Shown: positions 1 to 5,458, counted from the first letter of the stretch. The stretch: 5,682 bases of DNA from Thermoleophilia bacterium (GCA_016929985.1 JAFGIH010000670.1:1-5682); one strand, 5' to 3'. A program made the numbers and translations. The notes: a model not told the origin generated them from the letters alone.

Positions 1-65
1 GACCCCGGGGTGGGCTACAGTCCAGCGCAGCATCCACCTGCCTAGTATGGGAGCCTCTGCTCAGA

Positions 66-1223
66 GTGACCACGAAGACCATATTCGTCACTTTCGGGAC
101 GCGGCCCGAGGCCATCAAGATGGCTCCCGTCGTACTAGAACTGAAGCGGCGCGGGCCGTTTCGCGTAGTGACCTGTCTGACCGGGCAGCACCGGGAGATG
201 CTCGACCAGGTGGTAGAGGCCTTCTCGTTGCCGGTGGACCACGATCTACGGATCATGCGAGAGCGGCAGACCCTCGGCCACATCACCTCGGCCGTACTCG
301 GTGGCATCGACCCGCTCCTGGAGGCCGCGAAGCCGGACCTGGTCATGGTGCACGGAGACACCACCACCACATTCGCGGCCGCCTTGGCCGCCTACTACCG
401 CATGATCCCCGTCGCCCACGTGGAGGCGGGTCTACGCACAGACAACATCTACAGCCCGTTCCCGGAAGAGATGAACCGTCGCCTGGCCGATCGCCTGGCC
501 GCGGTCTACTATGCGCCCACCTCCGCCGCCCGCGCCGCCTTGCTGCGCGAAGGCGCGCGCTCCGACCAGATACTCGTGACCGGCAACACGGTCATCGACG
601 CCTTGCTCGTCACGGCGGCCGGAGAAACCCCCTTGTGGGAGCCGAAAGTGGCGCGGGCACTGGAGCGACCGGGGCCAAAGGTGTTGGTCACCGTGCACCG
701 CCGGGAGAGCTGGGGAGCGCCCATGGAGAGGGTCGCGCGGGCCATCAGACGGGTAAGCGAAGAGAAGCCCGAAGTGACATTCATCTTCCCCATCCATCTC
801 AACCCTGTGGTGCGGGCCACCTTCAGAGCGGCCTTGGATTCTGTGGAGCAGGTAGTGTTCACTGAGCCCCTGCCCTACCGGCCTTTTGTCCACCTCATGA
901 AGGCGGCCGACGTGGTCATCACCGATTCGGGCGGCATCCAGGAGGAGGCGCCCACACTCGGCAGACCCGTCCTTGTGATGCGCGACACCACCGAGCGTCC
1001 GGAGGGCGTCGAGGCGGGTACGGCGAAGCTGGTGGGCACCGACGATGAGCTCATAGCCAGGGAGCTACTGGTCCTCTTGAACGATACAGCGGCCTATGCG
1101 GCCATGGCGAATGCCGTCAATCCCTACGGCGACGGACGGGCCTCCGAGCGCATAGCCGACCATCTCGAGCACTATTTCGGCTTCAGGGCGGAGCCACCAG
1201 CCGACTTCGCCGGAGCGTCCTAG
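66..1223 (+). CDS. wecB: UDP-N-acetylglucosamine 2-epimerase (non-hydrolysing)
   Basis: This 385-residue cytosolic enzyme interconverts UDP-GlcNAc and UDP-ManNAc, supplying ManNAc units for cell-surface polysaccharides or teichoic-acid-like polymers. The length is normal for the WecB/MnaA family and all family motifs are visible. They are GTRPEAIK at residues 11-18, HGDTTTT at 96-102 (Asp98 matches catalytic Asp95 of E. coli WecB), HVEAGLRT at 118-125 (Glu120), PFPEEMNR at 131-138, TVHRRE at 209-214 (His211), DSGGIQEEAP at 287-296 and NPYGDG at 352-357. The start is a GTG placed five codons before the first beta strand, as expected. Its ribosome site is weak: GGGAG at 49-53 lies 12 nt upstream. 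The reading frame stays open to the left edge, but an earlier start would add residues the family lacks. It is the only plus-strand gene and converges on larB, sharing the stop tetranucleotide. No other sugar-nucleotide gene is visible nearby. Family assignment is secure; the polymer it serves is unknown. Confidence 0.97.
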   Translation: MTTKTIFVTFGTRPEAIKMAPVVLELKRRGPFRVVTCLTGQHREMLDQVVEAFSLPVDHDLRIMRERQTLGHITSAVLGGIDPLLEAAKPDLVMVHGDTTTTFAAALAAYYRMIPVAHVEAGLRTDNIYSPFPEEMNRRLADRLAAVYYAPTSAARAALLREGARSDQILVTGNTVIDALLVTAAGETPLWEPKVARALERPGPKVLVTVHRRESWGAPMERVARAIRRVSEEKPEVTFIFPIHLNPVVRATFRAALDSVEQVVFTEPLPYRPFVHLMKAADVVITDSGGIQEEAPTLGRPVLVMRDTTERPEGVEAGTAKLVGTDDELIARELLVLLNDTAAYAAMANAVNPYGDGRASERIADHLEHYFGFRAEPPADFAGAS

Positions 1224-1227
1224 GACG
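1216..1227. repeat. 12-bp palindrome holding both convergent stop codons
   Basis: CGTCCTAGGACG is a perfect palindrome. Its central CTAG (1220-1223) contains the wecB TAG on the plus strand and the larB TAG on the minus strand, so both genes end in TCC-TAG. There is no intergenic space between the convergent genes. Confidence 0.85.
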
Positions 1228-1978
1228 GACGGCCGCGGGCGATGAGCCCCGCGGCGGCACCCGCGCCCACTCCATTGTCGATGTTCACCGTCACGAGCCC
1301 GGGCGAGCAGCTCTGAAGCATCGAGAGCAGGGCGGCCGTACCATCTCCCCCCAGCCCATAGCCGGTAGAGGTGGGCACCCCGATCACCGGGATGTCGACC
1401 AGTCCGGCCACCACCGACGGAAGCGCTCCCTCCATGCCCGCCACGACCACCAGCACGTCGGCTCCGCTCTCTGTCATGCGGGTGAGGGGCTCGGCCAGCC
1501 GGTGCAGTCCCGCGACGCCGGTGTCGTAGCCCCGCCCCACCCGACATCCCATGTGGGTGACCACAAGCGCCACCTCTTCGGCCACGGGGATATCCGACGT
1601 TCCCGCGGTGAGGATCCCCACGCAACCCCGCTCCTCCGGGGCGCTGTAAGAGGATGTGTGCGCCGCAAGGACATGCGCGTTTTGCTGGTAGGAGAAGGTC
1701 AGGTCGCTCACCGGCGGCGCTCCGTTCGCTCCGCGCAGTGCGTCCTCAAGTTTCGCGGCCCGCTCGGGGTCCAGCCGCGTGGCCAGCGCAAAACCGCGTT
1801 CGGCCAGACAGCGGCGCACGATGGCTTCCAGATCACCATCGGTCTTGCGGGCCGAGTAGATGACTTCAGGGACGCCTTTGCGAAGGTCGCGATTGACATC
1901 CAGACGCGCAAACTCGCCCAGTTGCGCCACGTGGAGCAACCGCCTGAGGTCTGGGTCACGACCGGTCGAGTCGCTCAC
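1220..1978 (-). CDS. larB: LarB, pyridinium-3,5-biscarboxylic acid mononucleotide synthase (NPN cofactor biosynthesis)
   Basis: The product has 252 residues. LarB carboxylates nicotinic acid adenine dinucleotide and releases AMP to give pyridinium-3,5-biscarboxylate mononucleotide. That is the first committed step to the nickel-pincer nucleotide used by lactate racemase LarA and its relatives. Visible family features are LRKGVPEVIY at 32-41, the PurE-like segment GILTAGTSDIPVAEE at 121-135, VVAGMEGALPSVVAGLVDIP at 178-197, VPTSTGYG at 201-208, and SMLQSCSPG at 219-227. Cys224 occupies the place of the catalytic Cys221 of the Lactobacillus plantarum enzyme. The C-terminal NIDNGVGAGAAAG is also typical. 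The frame is open further upstream, but that extension only overlaps the amidohydrolase in another frame. The GTG at 1978-1976 gives the family length and overlaps the amidohydrolase TGA as GTGA. The upstream ribosome site is poor, so translation is probably coupled. larC, larE and larA are not in the window. Older annotations may call this an AIR carboxylase or NCAIR mutase-like protein. Confidence 0.94.
   Translation of the reverse strand: MSDSTGRDPDLRRLLHVAQLGEFARLDVNRDLRKGVPEVIYSARKTDGDLEAIVRRCLAERGFALATRLDPERAAKLEDALRGANGAPPVSDLTFSYQQNAHVLAAHTSSYSAPEERGCVGILTAGTSDIPVAEEVALVVTHMGCRVGRGYDTGVAGLHRLAEPLTRMTESGADVLVVVAGMEGALPSVVAGLVDIPVIGVPTSTGYGLGGDGTAALLSMLQSCSPGLVTVNIDNGVGAGAAAGLIARGRPS
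1232..1255. repeat. GC-rich hairpin at the end of larB, just past the wecB stop
   Basis: GCCGCGGG (1232-1239) and CCCGCGGC (1248-1255) form a perfect 8-bp stem with an 8-nt loop inside the last codons of larB, 9 nt after the wecB stop. It could slow or end wecB transcription. No T-tract follows, and the alanine/glycine-rich larB coding sequence alone could produce it by chance. Confidence 0.3.
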
Positions 1979-2820
1979 AGCCCGAACACCCGCCGTGCGT
2001 TGCCGCTCTCGACCGCCTCCCTGTCCGAGGGGTCCAGCCGCTCGAGTCCCGGCACGTATCTCGCGGGACTGAGCAAGGGGTAGTCGCTGCCAAAAAGGAA
2101 CTTCGCCGGGCCTGCGCTCGCAATAGCTGCTTGGTAGATATCTGGGCCGTAGAGATATGGTACCGCCGCCGTGTCGTAGTACACATCGGCCAGCACGGAC
2201 TTCGCTTCGGGCATGGTCTCGTAGAGAAAGAGTCCTCCGCCCATGTGCGCGAACACGATACGGAGCCCTGGGTGGCGCTCGGCCAACGCATAGCAGGCCT
2301 CGGGAGTGAAGCATCCCTTCCCTGGATATGCGTGCCCCAGCGGCTCGCTGGCATGCACCAGTATCGGCAGGTCGCGCTCGCGCAGGCAGCCGGCTACCGC
2401 ATCCAGACCCGGGCCATCCTCGCAGGGGGCCCGGCCCGAAAGGCCATCACGGGGAGTGAGCTCACCGCAACCCTTGAGCCCCTCATCCAAACACCGCTCG
2501 AGCTCGGCAAGAGTTCCGGGGGCGTCGGTCGAGACGCACGCCAGGCCCACGAAGCGGTCGGGGTAGGCACGCACCGCTTCCAGGATGCAGTCATTCACCA
2601 TCCGGCACAGCCCCTGGTCTACAAACGCGAACCCCGCCAGTACAGCTGCCTGCACCCCGCACTCATCCATGTGCTCTAGCACCTCGCGGGGAGTAGCCAT
2701 GCGCGCGTCGGGATCACTGTAGAGGGCGCGGAAGCGGTCGTCGCGGCCGAGGTAGGGAGCCCGATCGCTCACCATTTCCGCAGGGAACACATGGACGTGA
2801 GCATCTACCAGACCTGCCAC
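1975..2820 (-). CDS. Amidohydrolase family protein (COG2159-type metal-dependent TIM-barrel hydrolase)
   Basis: This is a 281-residue cytosolic protein of the amidohydrolase superfamily, Amidohydro_2 type. Probable metal ligands are visible in the usual order: DAHVH at 6-10 (His8, His10), ILVHASEPLGHAYPGKG at 153-169 (His156), FAHMGGG at 190-196 (His192) and LFGSDYPLL at 242-250 (Asp246). Relatives include decarboxylases and hydrolases of small carboxylic or amide substrates; the substrate here cannot be read from sequence. The GTG start at 2820-2818 puts the HxH strand at the very N terminus, as expected. It is preceded by GGGGAG (2826-2831) at a 5-nt spacing. The gene begins 13 nt after the ddl stop and its TGA overlaps the larB GTG by 4 nt, so it is the middle gene of a likely ddl-hydrolase-larB operon. 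A role linked to nickel-pincer cofactor synthesis or to an alpha-hydroxy-acid pathway is possible by context only. Confidence 0.9.
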   Translation of the reverse strand: MAGLVDAHVHVFPAEMVSDRAPYLGRDDRFRALYSDPDARMATPREVLEHMDECGVQAAVLAGFAFVDQGLCRMVNDCILEAVRAYPDRFVGLACVSTDAPGTLAELERCLDEGLKGCGELTPRDGLSGRAPCEDGPGLDAVAGCLRERDLPILVHASEPLGHAYPGKGCFTPEACYALAERHPGLRIVFAHMGGGLFLYETMPEAKSVLADVYYDTAAVPYLYGPDIYQAAIASAGPAKFLFGSDYPLLSPARYVPGLERLDPSDREAVESGNARRVFGL

Positions 2821-2825
2821 TGCGA

Positions 2826-2831
2826 CTCCCC
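2826..2831 (-). promoter_or_regulatory. Shine-Dalgarno of the amidohydrolase gene
   Basis: The minus strand reads GGGGAG here, 5 nt before the GTG at 2820. It lies inside the 13-nt gap after the ddl TGA (2836-2834). This supports the GTG start and suggests that ribosomes leaving ddl reinitiate on the amidohydrolase. Confidence 0.7.
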
Positions 2832-2833
2832 TA

Positions 2834-3802
2834 TCAGGCGACGGCGCTCAGAAGGATGGTCTCGACCAGATCTTCGTAAGAGAGACCGGCCGCTTGAGCC
2901 TGTGCCGGAAGATCCGAGGTGTCGGTCATGCCGGGCAGAGTATTGATCTCCACAAACCACGGCTCCCCGTTGACGTCGACCATCATGTCCACGCGGGCGT
3001 AACCACGGCACCCGATGGCCTTGAACGACGCGACGGCTCGTTGCTCCACCTTGGAGCACACCGCAGGCGCAAGACGGGCGGGCAGGATGAAGTCCGTCAT
3101 GCCGTCAGTGTACTTAGCCTCGTAGTCGTAGAACTCGTTCTTGGGGAGCAGTTCAAGGATCGGCAGAACCTCGGGCTGCCCGTTCCGCTCGAGGACCCCC
3201 ACAGTGATCTCGGTGCCCCACACGAACCGTTCAGCGAAGACCACCCCGAACTCGGCTCGACCCTTCTCGATGCAGACCTCCAGCTCATCCACGGTCTTGC
3301 ACTTGAACACGCCCAGGCTCGACCCCTCCTGCACCGGCTTGAGCATGGCGGGAAGACCGAGCGCGATCTCGATGCGCCGGGCGGCCGTCTGCACTGGTTC
3401 GTCGAGCCCCACCTCGTAGTAGTCGGGCGTGGGCAGACCGCTTGCCCGAACGACCTTTTTGGCCGCGATCTTATGCATGCCCAAGGCCGAGGCCAACACA
3501 CCGGAGCCCGTGTACGGGATGCCCATCATCTCAAGGAGTCCCTGGATGGTGCCGTCCTCACCGTAGCGGCCATGAAGAGCCAGGAAGACCACCTCGACTC
3601 CCGCTTCGTCGAGTTGTTGCGCGACATCCCGACAGGCGTCGATGCGTACGGTCTCGTATCCGCGCGAGCGCAGCGCACGTTCGCACTTGTCACCGGAGCG
3701 GAGCGACACCTCCCGCTCCCCCGACAGCCCACCCATGAGTACGCCGATGGTCTTGGTCTTGAGGACGCGGGAATCCATGCGGAGGCCAGAGAGATCATTC
3801 AT
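2834..3802 (-). CDS. ddl: D-alanine--D-alanine ligase
   Basis: This is a 322-residue ATP-grasp ligase that makes the D-Ala-D-Ala dipeptide for peptidoglycan in the cytosol. Motifs in order are MGGLSGEREVSL at 23-34 (Glu29 matches E. coli DdlB Glu15), LHGRYGEDGTIQG at 76-88, PYTGSGVLASALGMHK at 96-111, MLKPVQEGSSLG at 153-164 (Lys155 and Ser161 match Lys144 and Ser150), FYDYEAKY at 224-231, RVDMMVD at 270-276 (Asp272) and VEINTLPGMT at 284-293 (Glu285 and Asn287, the Mg ligands). Tyr231 matches DdlB Tyr216 of the omega loop. Tyr there goes with D-Ala-D-Ala rather than D-Ala-D-Lac specificity. Two starts are possible: ATG at 3802 (used here) or ATG at 3778 (314 residues, closer to the usual N terminus). 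Neither has a clear ribosome site; a TACAGT element 7 nt before the first ATG suggests a leaderless message. The gene is separate from any mur/fts cluster and heads the ddl-amidohydrolase-larB string. Confidence 0.96.
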   Translation of the reverse strand: MNDLSGLRMDSRVLKTKTIGVLMGGLSGEREVSLRSGDKCERALRSRGYETVRIDACRDVAQQLDEAGVEVVFLALHGRYGEDGTIQGLLEMMGIPYTGSGVLASALGMHKIAAKKVVRASGLPTPDYYEVGLDEPVQTAARRIEIALGLPAMLKPVQEGSSLGVFKCKTVDELEVCIEKGRAEFGVVFAERFVWGTEITVGVLERNGQPEVLPILELLPKNEFYDYEAKYTDGMTDFILPARLAPAVCSKVEQRAVASFKAIGCRGYARVDMMVDVNGEPWFVEINTLPGMTDTSDLPAQAQAAGLSYEDLVETILLSAVA

Positions 3803-3859
3803 GCGGGGAACTGTACCACAGGCCTCGTCGGTCTCCTGAGACGAGGTGGAACGCCCCGC
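3803..3859. repeat. Nested inverted repeats in the gap upstream of ddl
   Basis: The 75-nt gap between the GGDEF-like gene and ddl holds an outer pair, GCGGGG at 3803-3808 with CCCCGC at 3854-3859. An inner perfect 7-bp pair is CCTCGTC at 3823-3829 with GACGAGG at 3840-3846, separated by a 10-nt loop. A competing pair, GTCTC/GAGAC, overlaps the inner loop. There is no T-tract on either strand, so this is not a standard intrinsic terminator. It may still mark the 3' end of the GGDEF-like transcript, or act as a leader structure if transcription reads through into ddl. Confidence 0.35.
3810..3818 (-). promoter_or_regulatory. Candidate extended -10 promoter for ddl (leaderless)
   Basis: The minus strand reads TGG-TACAGT, an extended -10 pattern (TGn plus a hexamer matching TATAAT at 4 of 6). 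Seven nt separate it from the A of the ddl ATG at 3802, so transcription would start at or near the start codon. No convincing -35 is seen at 17-18 nt. The absence of a Shine-Dalgarno sequence in front of ddl fits leaderless translation. This is a prediction only. Confidence 0.35.
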
Positions 3860-3877
3860 GCGTCGAGCGCGAGGATG

Positions 3878-4843
3878 CTACCCGGCAACGGCCCGGGTCT
3901 TCTCGGGGACAGGCACCCGCGAGCCTGCCACCCGCCGGAAGGCGGCCGTGCTCTGCGCTCCACTCTCGGCGGCGTACATGAGATCGTCGGCGCTCAGGCC
4001 GTCGGCAGGAGCAGAAGCCCAACCTACCACGCATTCGACTCGGCGCCCGTCCACAAGATGCTCGCAGGCCTTGCGGCCCAGAGCCATTGCGAAGCCTTCC
4101 ACATCGTAGGGGTCTATGTGCTCGCCGGTCGACCCGCTCGGAACACCGGCGGCCCGGGTGCTCCCGGACCCTGTTGAAAACACGAACGCGACGCGTCCTC
4201 CGGGCAGGAAGAAGTGCTGCGCGTCGGCCCCAAGCACCCGCAGCCCCCTGCGACTCACGGCTGTCATGACGTGGTCGGCCGCCTCCGCACCATAGTACGT
4301 ACCGATCTCTTCCAGCCGGATGACACGTAGGACGACAAGGGCGAAGCGGGTCTGGGTCTCCGCCAATACTCTCAGCCGTACGCGCACTGCTCTCTCCAGT
4401 GCGGTCTCCATGCCGGCGCCGGTCGACCGCTTGACGGACGGCCCGGTTTCGACGTCGCGAGGATTCTCGTAGGCGGTCACCATCGAGCGGCCGCGGCCGG
4501 CCCAGCAGGTGGCAACCAGTCCTGCTACCGCGATCATGGCCAGGATGATCTGGATGCTCCTGGTGGATGCCCAGGCCATCAAGGGCAGGAGAACGGCTGT
4601 GTCGGTGAGGGTCAGCAAGTAACCGAGGCGGCGGTCGGTGGAGAAGCTACGGGTCAGCCGCAGGGCCCACAGGGAATACGCGATGAGAAAGGCTGCGTAC
4701 AAGATCCAGACTGCAACCGAGCGCACACCGGCCAGGGGTGGACAGGTCACGCCGATGAGGGAGAGGAGGATGAGTCTCGCCCGAGCTTTTTGATGCTCGG
4801 TCACACGCATAGGCTTGGCTGTCTGCTGTCCCGTCATGTGCAC
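3878..4843 (-). CDS. Four-TM membrane protein with degenerate GGDEF-like domain
   Basis: The product has 321 residues. After a short polar N terminus come four hydrophobic segments at about 22-40, 43-60, 74-91 and 97-114. A polar linker leads to a cytosolic domain at about 146-305 that resembles a diguanylate cyclase fold. It has FALVVLRVIRLEEI at 167-180 where GGDEF proteins have the first beta strand and metal site, PGGRVAFVF at 214-222 in the place of GG[DE]EF, and CVVGWASAPADGLSADDLMY at 271-290, matching the late SxGxA...DxLxxAD region. The catalytic GG[DE]EF is replaced by GGRVA and the early Asp is absent, so cyclase activity is unlikely. A sensory, nucleotide-binding or scaffolding role is inferred. 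The start may be GTG at 4843 or ATG at 4837, two codons in; a strong promoter lies immediately upstream. Assignment to the GGDEF superfamily rests on pattern similarity and is less certain than the membrane topology. Confidence 0.75.
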   Translation of the reverse strand: MHMTGQQTAKPMRVTEHQKARARLILLSLIGVTCPPLAGVRSVAVWILYAAFLIAYSLWALRLTRSFSTDRRLGYLLTLTDTAVLLPLMAWASTRSIQIILAMIAVAGLVATCWAGRGRSMVTAYENPRDVETGPSVKRSTGAGMETALERAVRVRLRVLAETQTRFALVVLRVIRLEEIGTYYGAEAADHVMTAVSRRGLRVLGADAQHFFLPGGRVAFVFSTGSGSTRAAGVPSGSTGEHIDPYDVEGFAMALGRKACEHLVDGRRVECVVGWASAPADGLSADDLMYAAESGAQSTAAFRRVAGSRVPVPEKTRAVAG

Positions 4844-4851
4844 TCACTTGC

Positions 4852-4880
4852 AGTATAAGGGACTTGCAACGGCTTTGCAA
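4852..4880 (-). promoter_or_regulatory. Sigma70-type promoter of the GGDEF-like gene
   Basis: The minus strand carries -35 TTGCAA (4880-4875; 4 of 6 to consensus), a 17-nt spacer and -10 TATACT (4857-4852; 5 of 6). The expected start point is about 4844-4845, one or two nt before the GTG at 4843 and 7-8 nt before the ATG at 4837. The message would therefore be nearly leaderless. The surrounding 4853-4920 stretch is visibly AT-rich against the GC-rich genes on both sides, as expected of a promoter. Confidence 0.6.
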
Positions 4881-4893
4881 TAGATATTGCTAA
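4874..4893. promoter_or_regulatory. Operator-like palindrome over the -35 box
   Basis: GCAATA (4877-4882) and TATTGC (4885-4890) form a perfect inverted repeat around a GA centre. After one mismatch it continues with TT/AA pairs (4874-4875 with 4892-4893). It covers the -35 hexamer of the GGDEF-like promoter, a usual position for a repressor site. TTGC also recurs at 4848, 4864, 4875, 4887 and 4895. The cognate regulator is unknown. Confidence 0.4.
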
Positions 4894-4900
4894 ATTGCCT

Positions 4901-4915
4901 AAATGAAACTCATTT
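4901..4915. repeat. 15-bp perfect inverted repeat upstream of the promoter
   Basis: AAATGA-AAC-TCATTT is a perfect 6-bp inverted repeat with a 3-nt centre, about 21 bp upstream of the -35 box of the GGDEF-like gene. Its size and AT content suit a dimeric DNA-binding regulator, as an activator or second operator half. I cannot match it confidently to a known consensus. Confidence 0.35.
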
Positions 4916-4924
4916 GTGCGCAGA

Positions 4925-4942
4925 GAGCGGTCTTGTCCGCTC
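4925..4942. repeat. Hairpin-forming inverted repeat
   Basis: GAGCGG (4925-4930) and CCGCTC (4937-4942) form a perfect 6-bp stem with a 6-nt loop. It lies between the usp 3' end and the GGDEF-like promoter. No T-tract follows on the minus strand, so terminator function is uncertain. Confidence 0.35.
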
Positions 4943-4966
4943 CTAGAGTGCAACGACATCGTAGCT

Positions 4967-4992
4967 GATTGCTGCTGCAGATGCCAGCAATC
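4967..4992 (-). terminator. Possible 3'-end hairpin of usp
   Basis: GATTGCTG (4967-4974) and CAGCAATC (4985-4992) form a perfect 8-bp stem with a 10-nt loop. In the minus-strand sense it begins 31 nt after the usp stop. It is the longest perfect stem in this gap and the best candidate for a transcript end or RNA-stabilising structure. It lacks the run of T expected of a classical rho-independent terminator. Confidence 0.35.
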
Positions 4993-5004
4993 GATCAATG
5001 ATCG
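4992..5004. repeat. 13-bp palindrome just after usp
   Basis: CGATCA-A-TGATCG is a perfect 6-bp inverted repeat with a single central base. It starts 19 nt beyond the usp stop and abuts the larger 4967-4992 hairpin. It could be a protein-binding site or part of a folded 3' untranslated region. A smaller AACC/GGTT pair at 5007-5019 lies between it and the stop codon. Confidence 0.3.
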
Positions 5005-5023
5005 CAAACCGGCGGGGTTACGG

Positions 5024-5452
5024 TCAGGGAACCAGCAAGATCGGTACTCGCACGTGACGAGACACCCGGTAGCTGACACTCCCCAGGATGAGATCCTTGG
5101 GTTCTTGCCGGCCACGGCGCCCCATGACGACGAGGTCGGCGCCGCTGGATTCTATCTCCGAAAGGATCGTTTCGGCAGCAGGCCCGACGACGGCCTTGAC
5201 CTCGGCGCCCACGCCCCTGAGGCGCACTAGATCGAGGGCCGACTCCAGGGTGCTCTGTGCCACCCGCTCGACATATCTCTCTACGGCCCGCTGATCCATG
5301 TTGGCAGTCAGGACGACATGTTGAGGCACTGTGATGACGGTGAGCAGTACGAACTCACATCGGCACGCCACGACCATGTTGACGGCGACCTCGACTCCTC
5401 TCAGCGAGGCCTCGGTGCCATCGGTGGCGGCCAGTATGCGCTTGAATACCAA
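5024..5452 (-). CDS. Universal stress protein (UspA family, ATP-binding type)
   Basis: This 142-residue single-domain Usp has the normal length for the family. The N-terminal strand FKRILAATDGTEAS at 3-16 carries the conserved Asp11. Near the C terminus, GRRGRQEPKDLILGS at 111-125 fits the ATP-binding pattern G-2x-G-9x-G(S/T) exactly (Gly111, Gly114, Gly124, Ser125). The ending VPILLVP is also typical. ATP-binding Usps help survival in stress or growth arrest; the specific partner is unknown. The start is TTG at 5452-5450, supported by GGGAGG with GGAGG 6 nt upstream. The gene begins 36 nt after tRNA-Ala with no terminator seen between them, so it may share the tRNA transcript. Confidence 0.93.
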   Translation of the reverse strand: MVFKRILAATDGTEASLRGVEVAVNMVVACRCEFVLLTVITVPQHVVLTANMDQRAVERYVERVAQSTLESALDLVRLRGVGAEVKAVVGPAAETILSEIESSGADLVVMGRRGRQEPKDLILGSVSYRVSRHVRVPILLVP

Positions 5453-5458
5453 GGGGAT

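Noticed and set aside
1..45. Possible C-terminal tail of an upstream plus-strand gene (14 codons ending in TAG at 43-45)
   Set aside because: The frame is open from the left edge and ends 20 nt before wecB, so it could be the end of a neighbouring gene. It is far too short to recognise, and any frame is often open this long in GC-rich DNA.
47..865. Second plus-strand open frame (272 codons) overlapping wecB
   Set aside because: Its translation is Arg/His/Gly/Pro-rich low-complexity sequence without family features; it is a shadow of wecB in the next frame.
1232..1255. Intrinsic terminator for wecB
   Set aside because: The 8-bp hairpin is real on paper but lacks a following T-tract and lies within conserved larB coding sequence, so it is listed only as a hairpin.
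1979..2314. Upstream 112-codon extension of the larB reading frame
   Set aside because: It is in another frame of the amidohydrolase coding region and reads as arginine- and glycine-rich nonsense. LarB family length and the GTGA overlap support the start at 1978.
2894..4177. Long plus-strand open frame (427 codons) opposite ddl and the GGDEF-like gene
   Set aside because: It spans two well-supported minus-strand genes and the gap between them, has no recognisable motif, and is the usual antisense open frame of GC-rich coding DNA.
4844..5023. Hidden small protein gene or riboswitch in the 180-nt gap
   Set aside because: I found no small open frame with a convincing ribosome site and family-like composition. 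The inverted repeats do not match a riboswitch architecture I can recognise.
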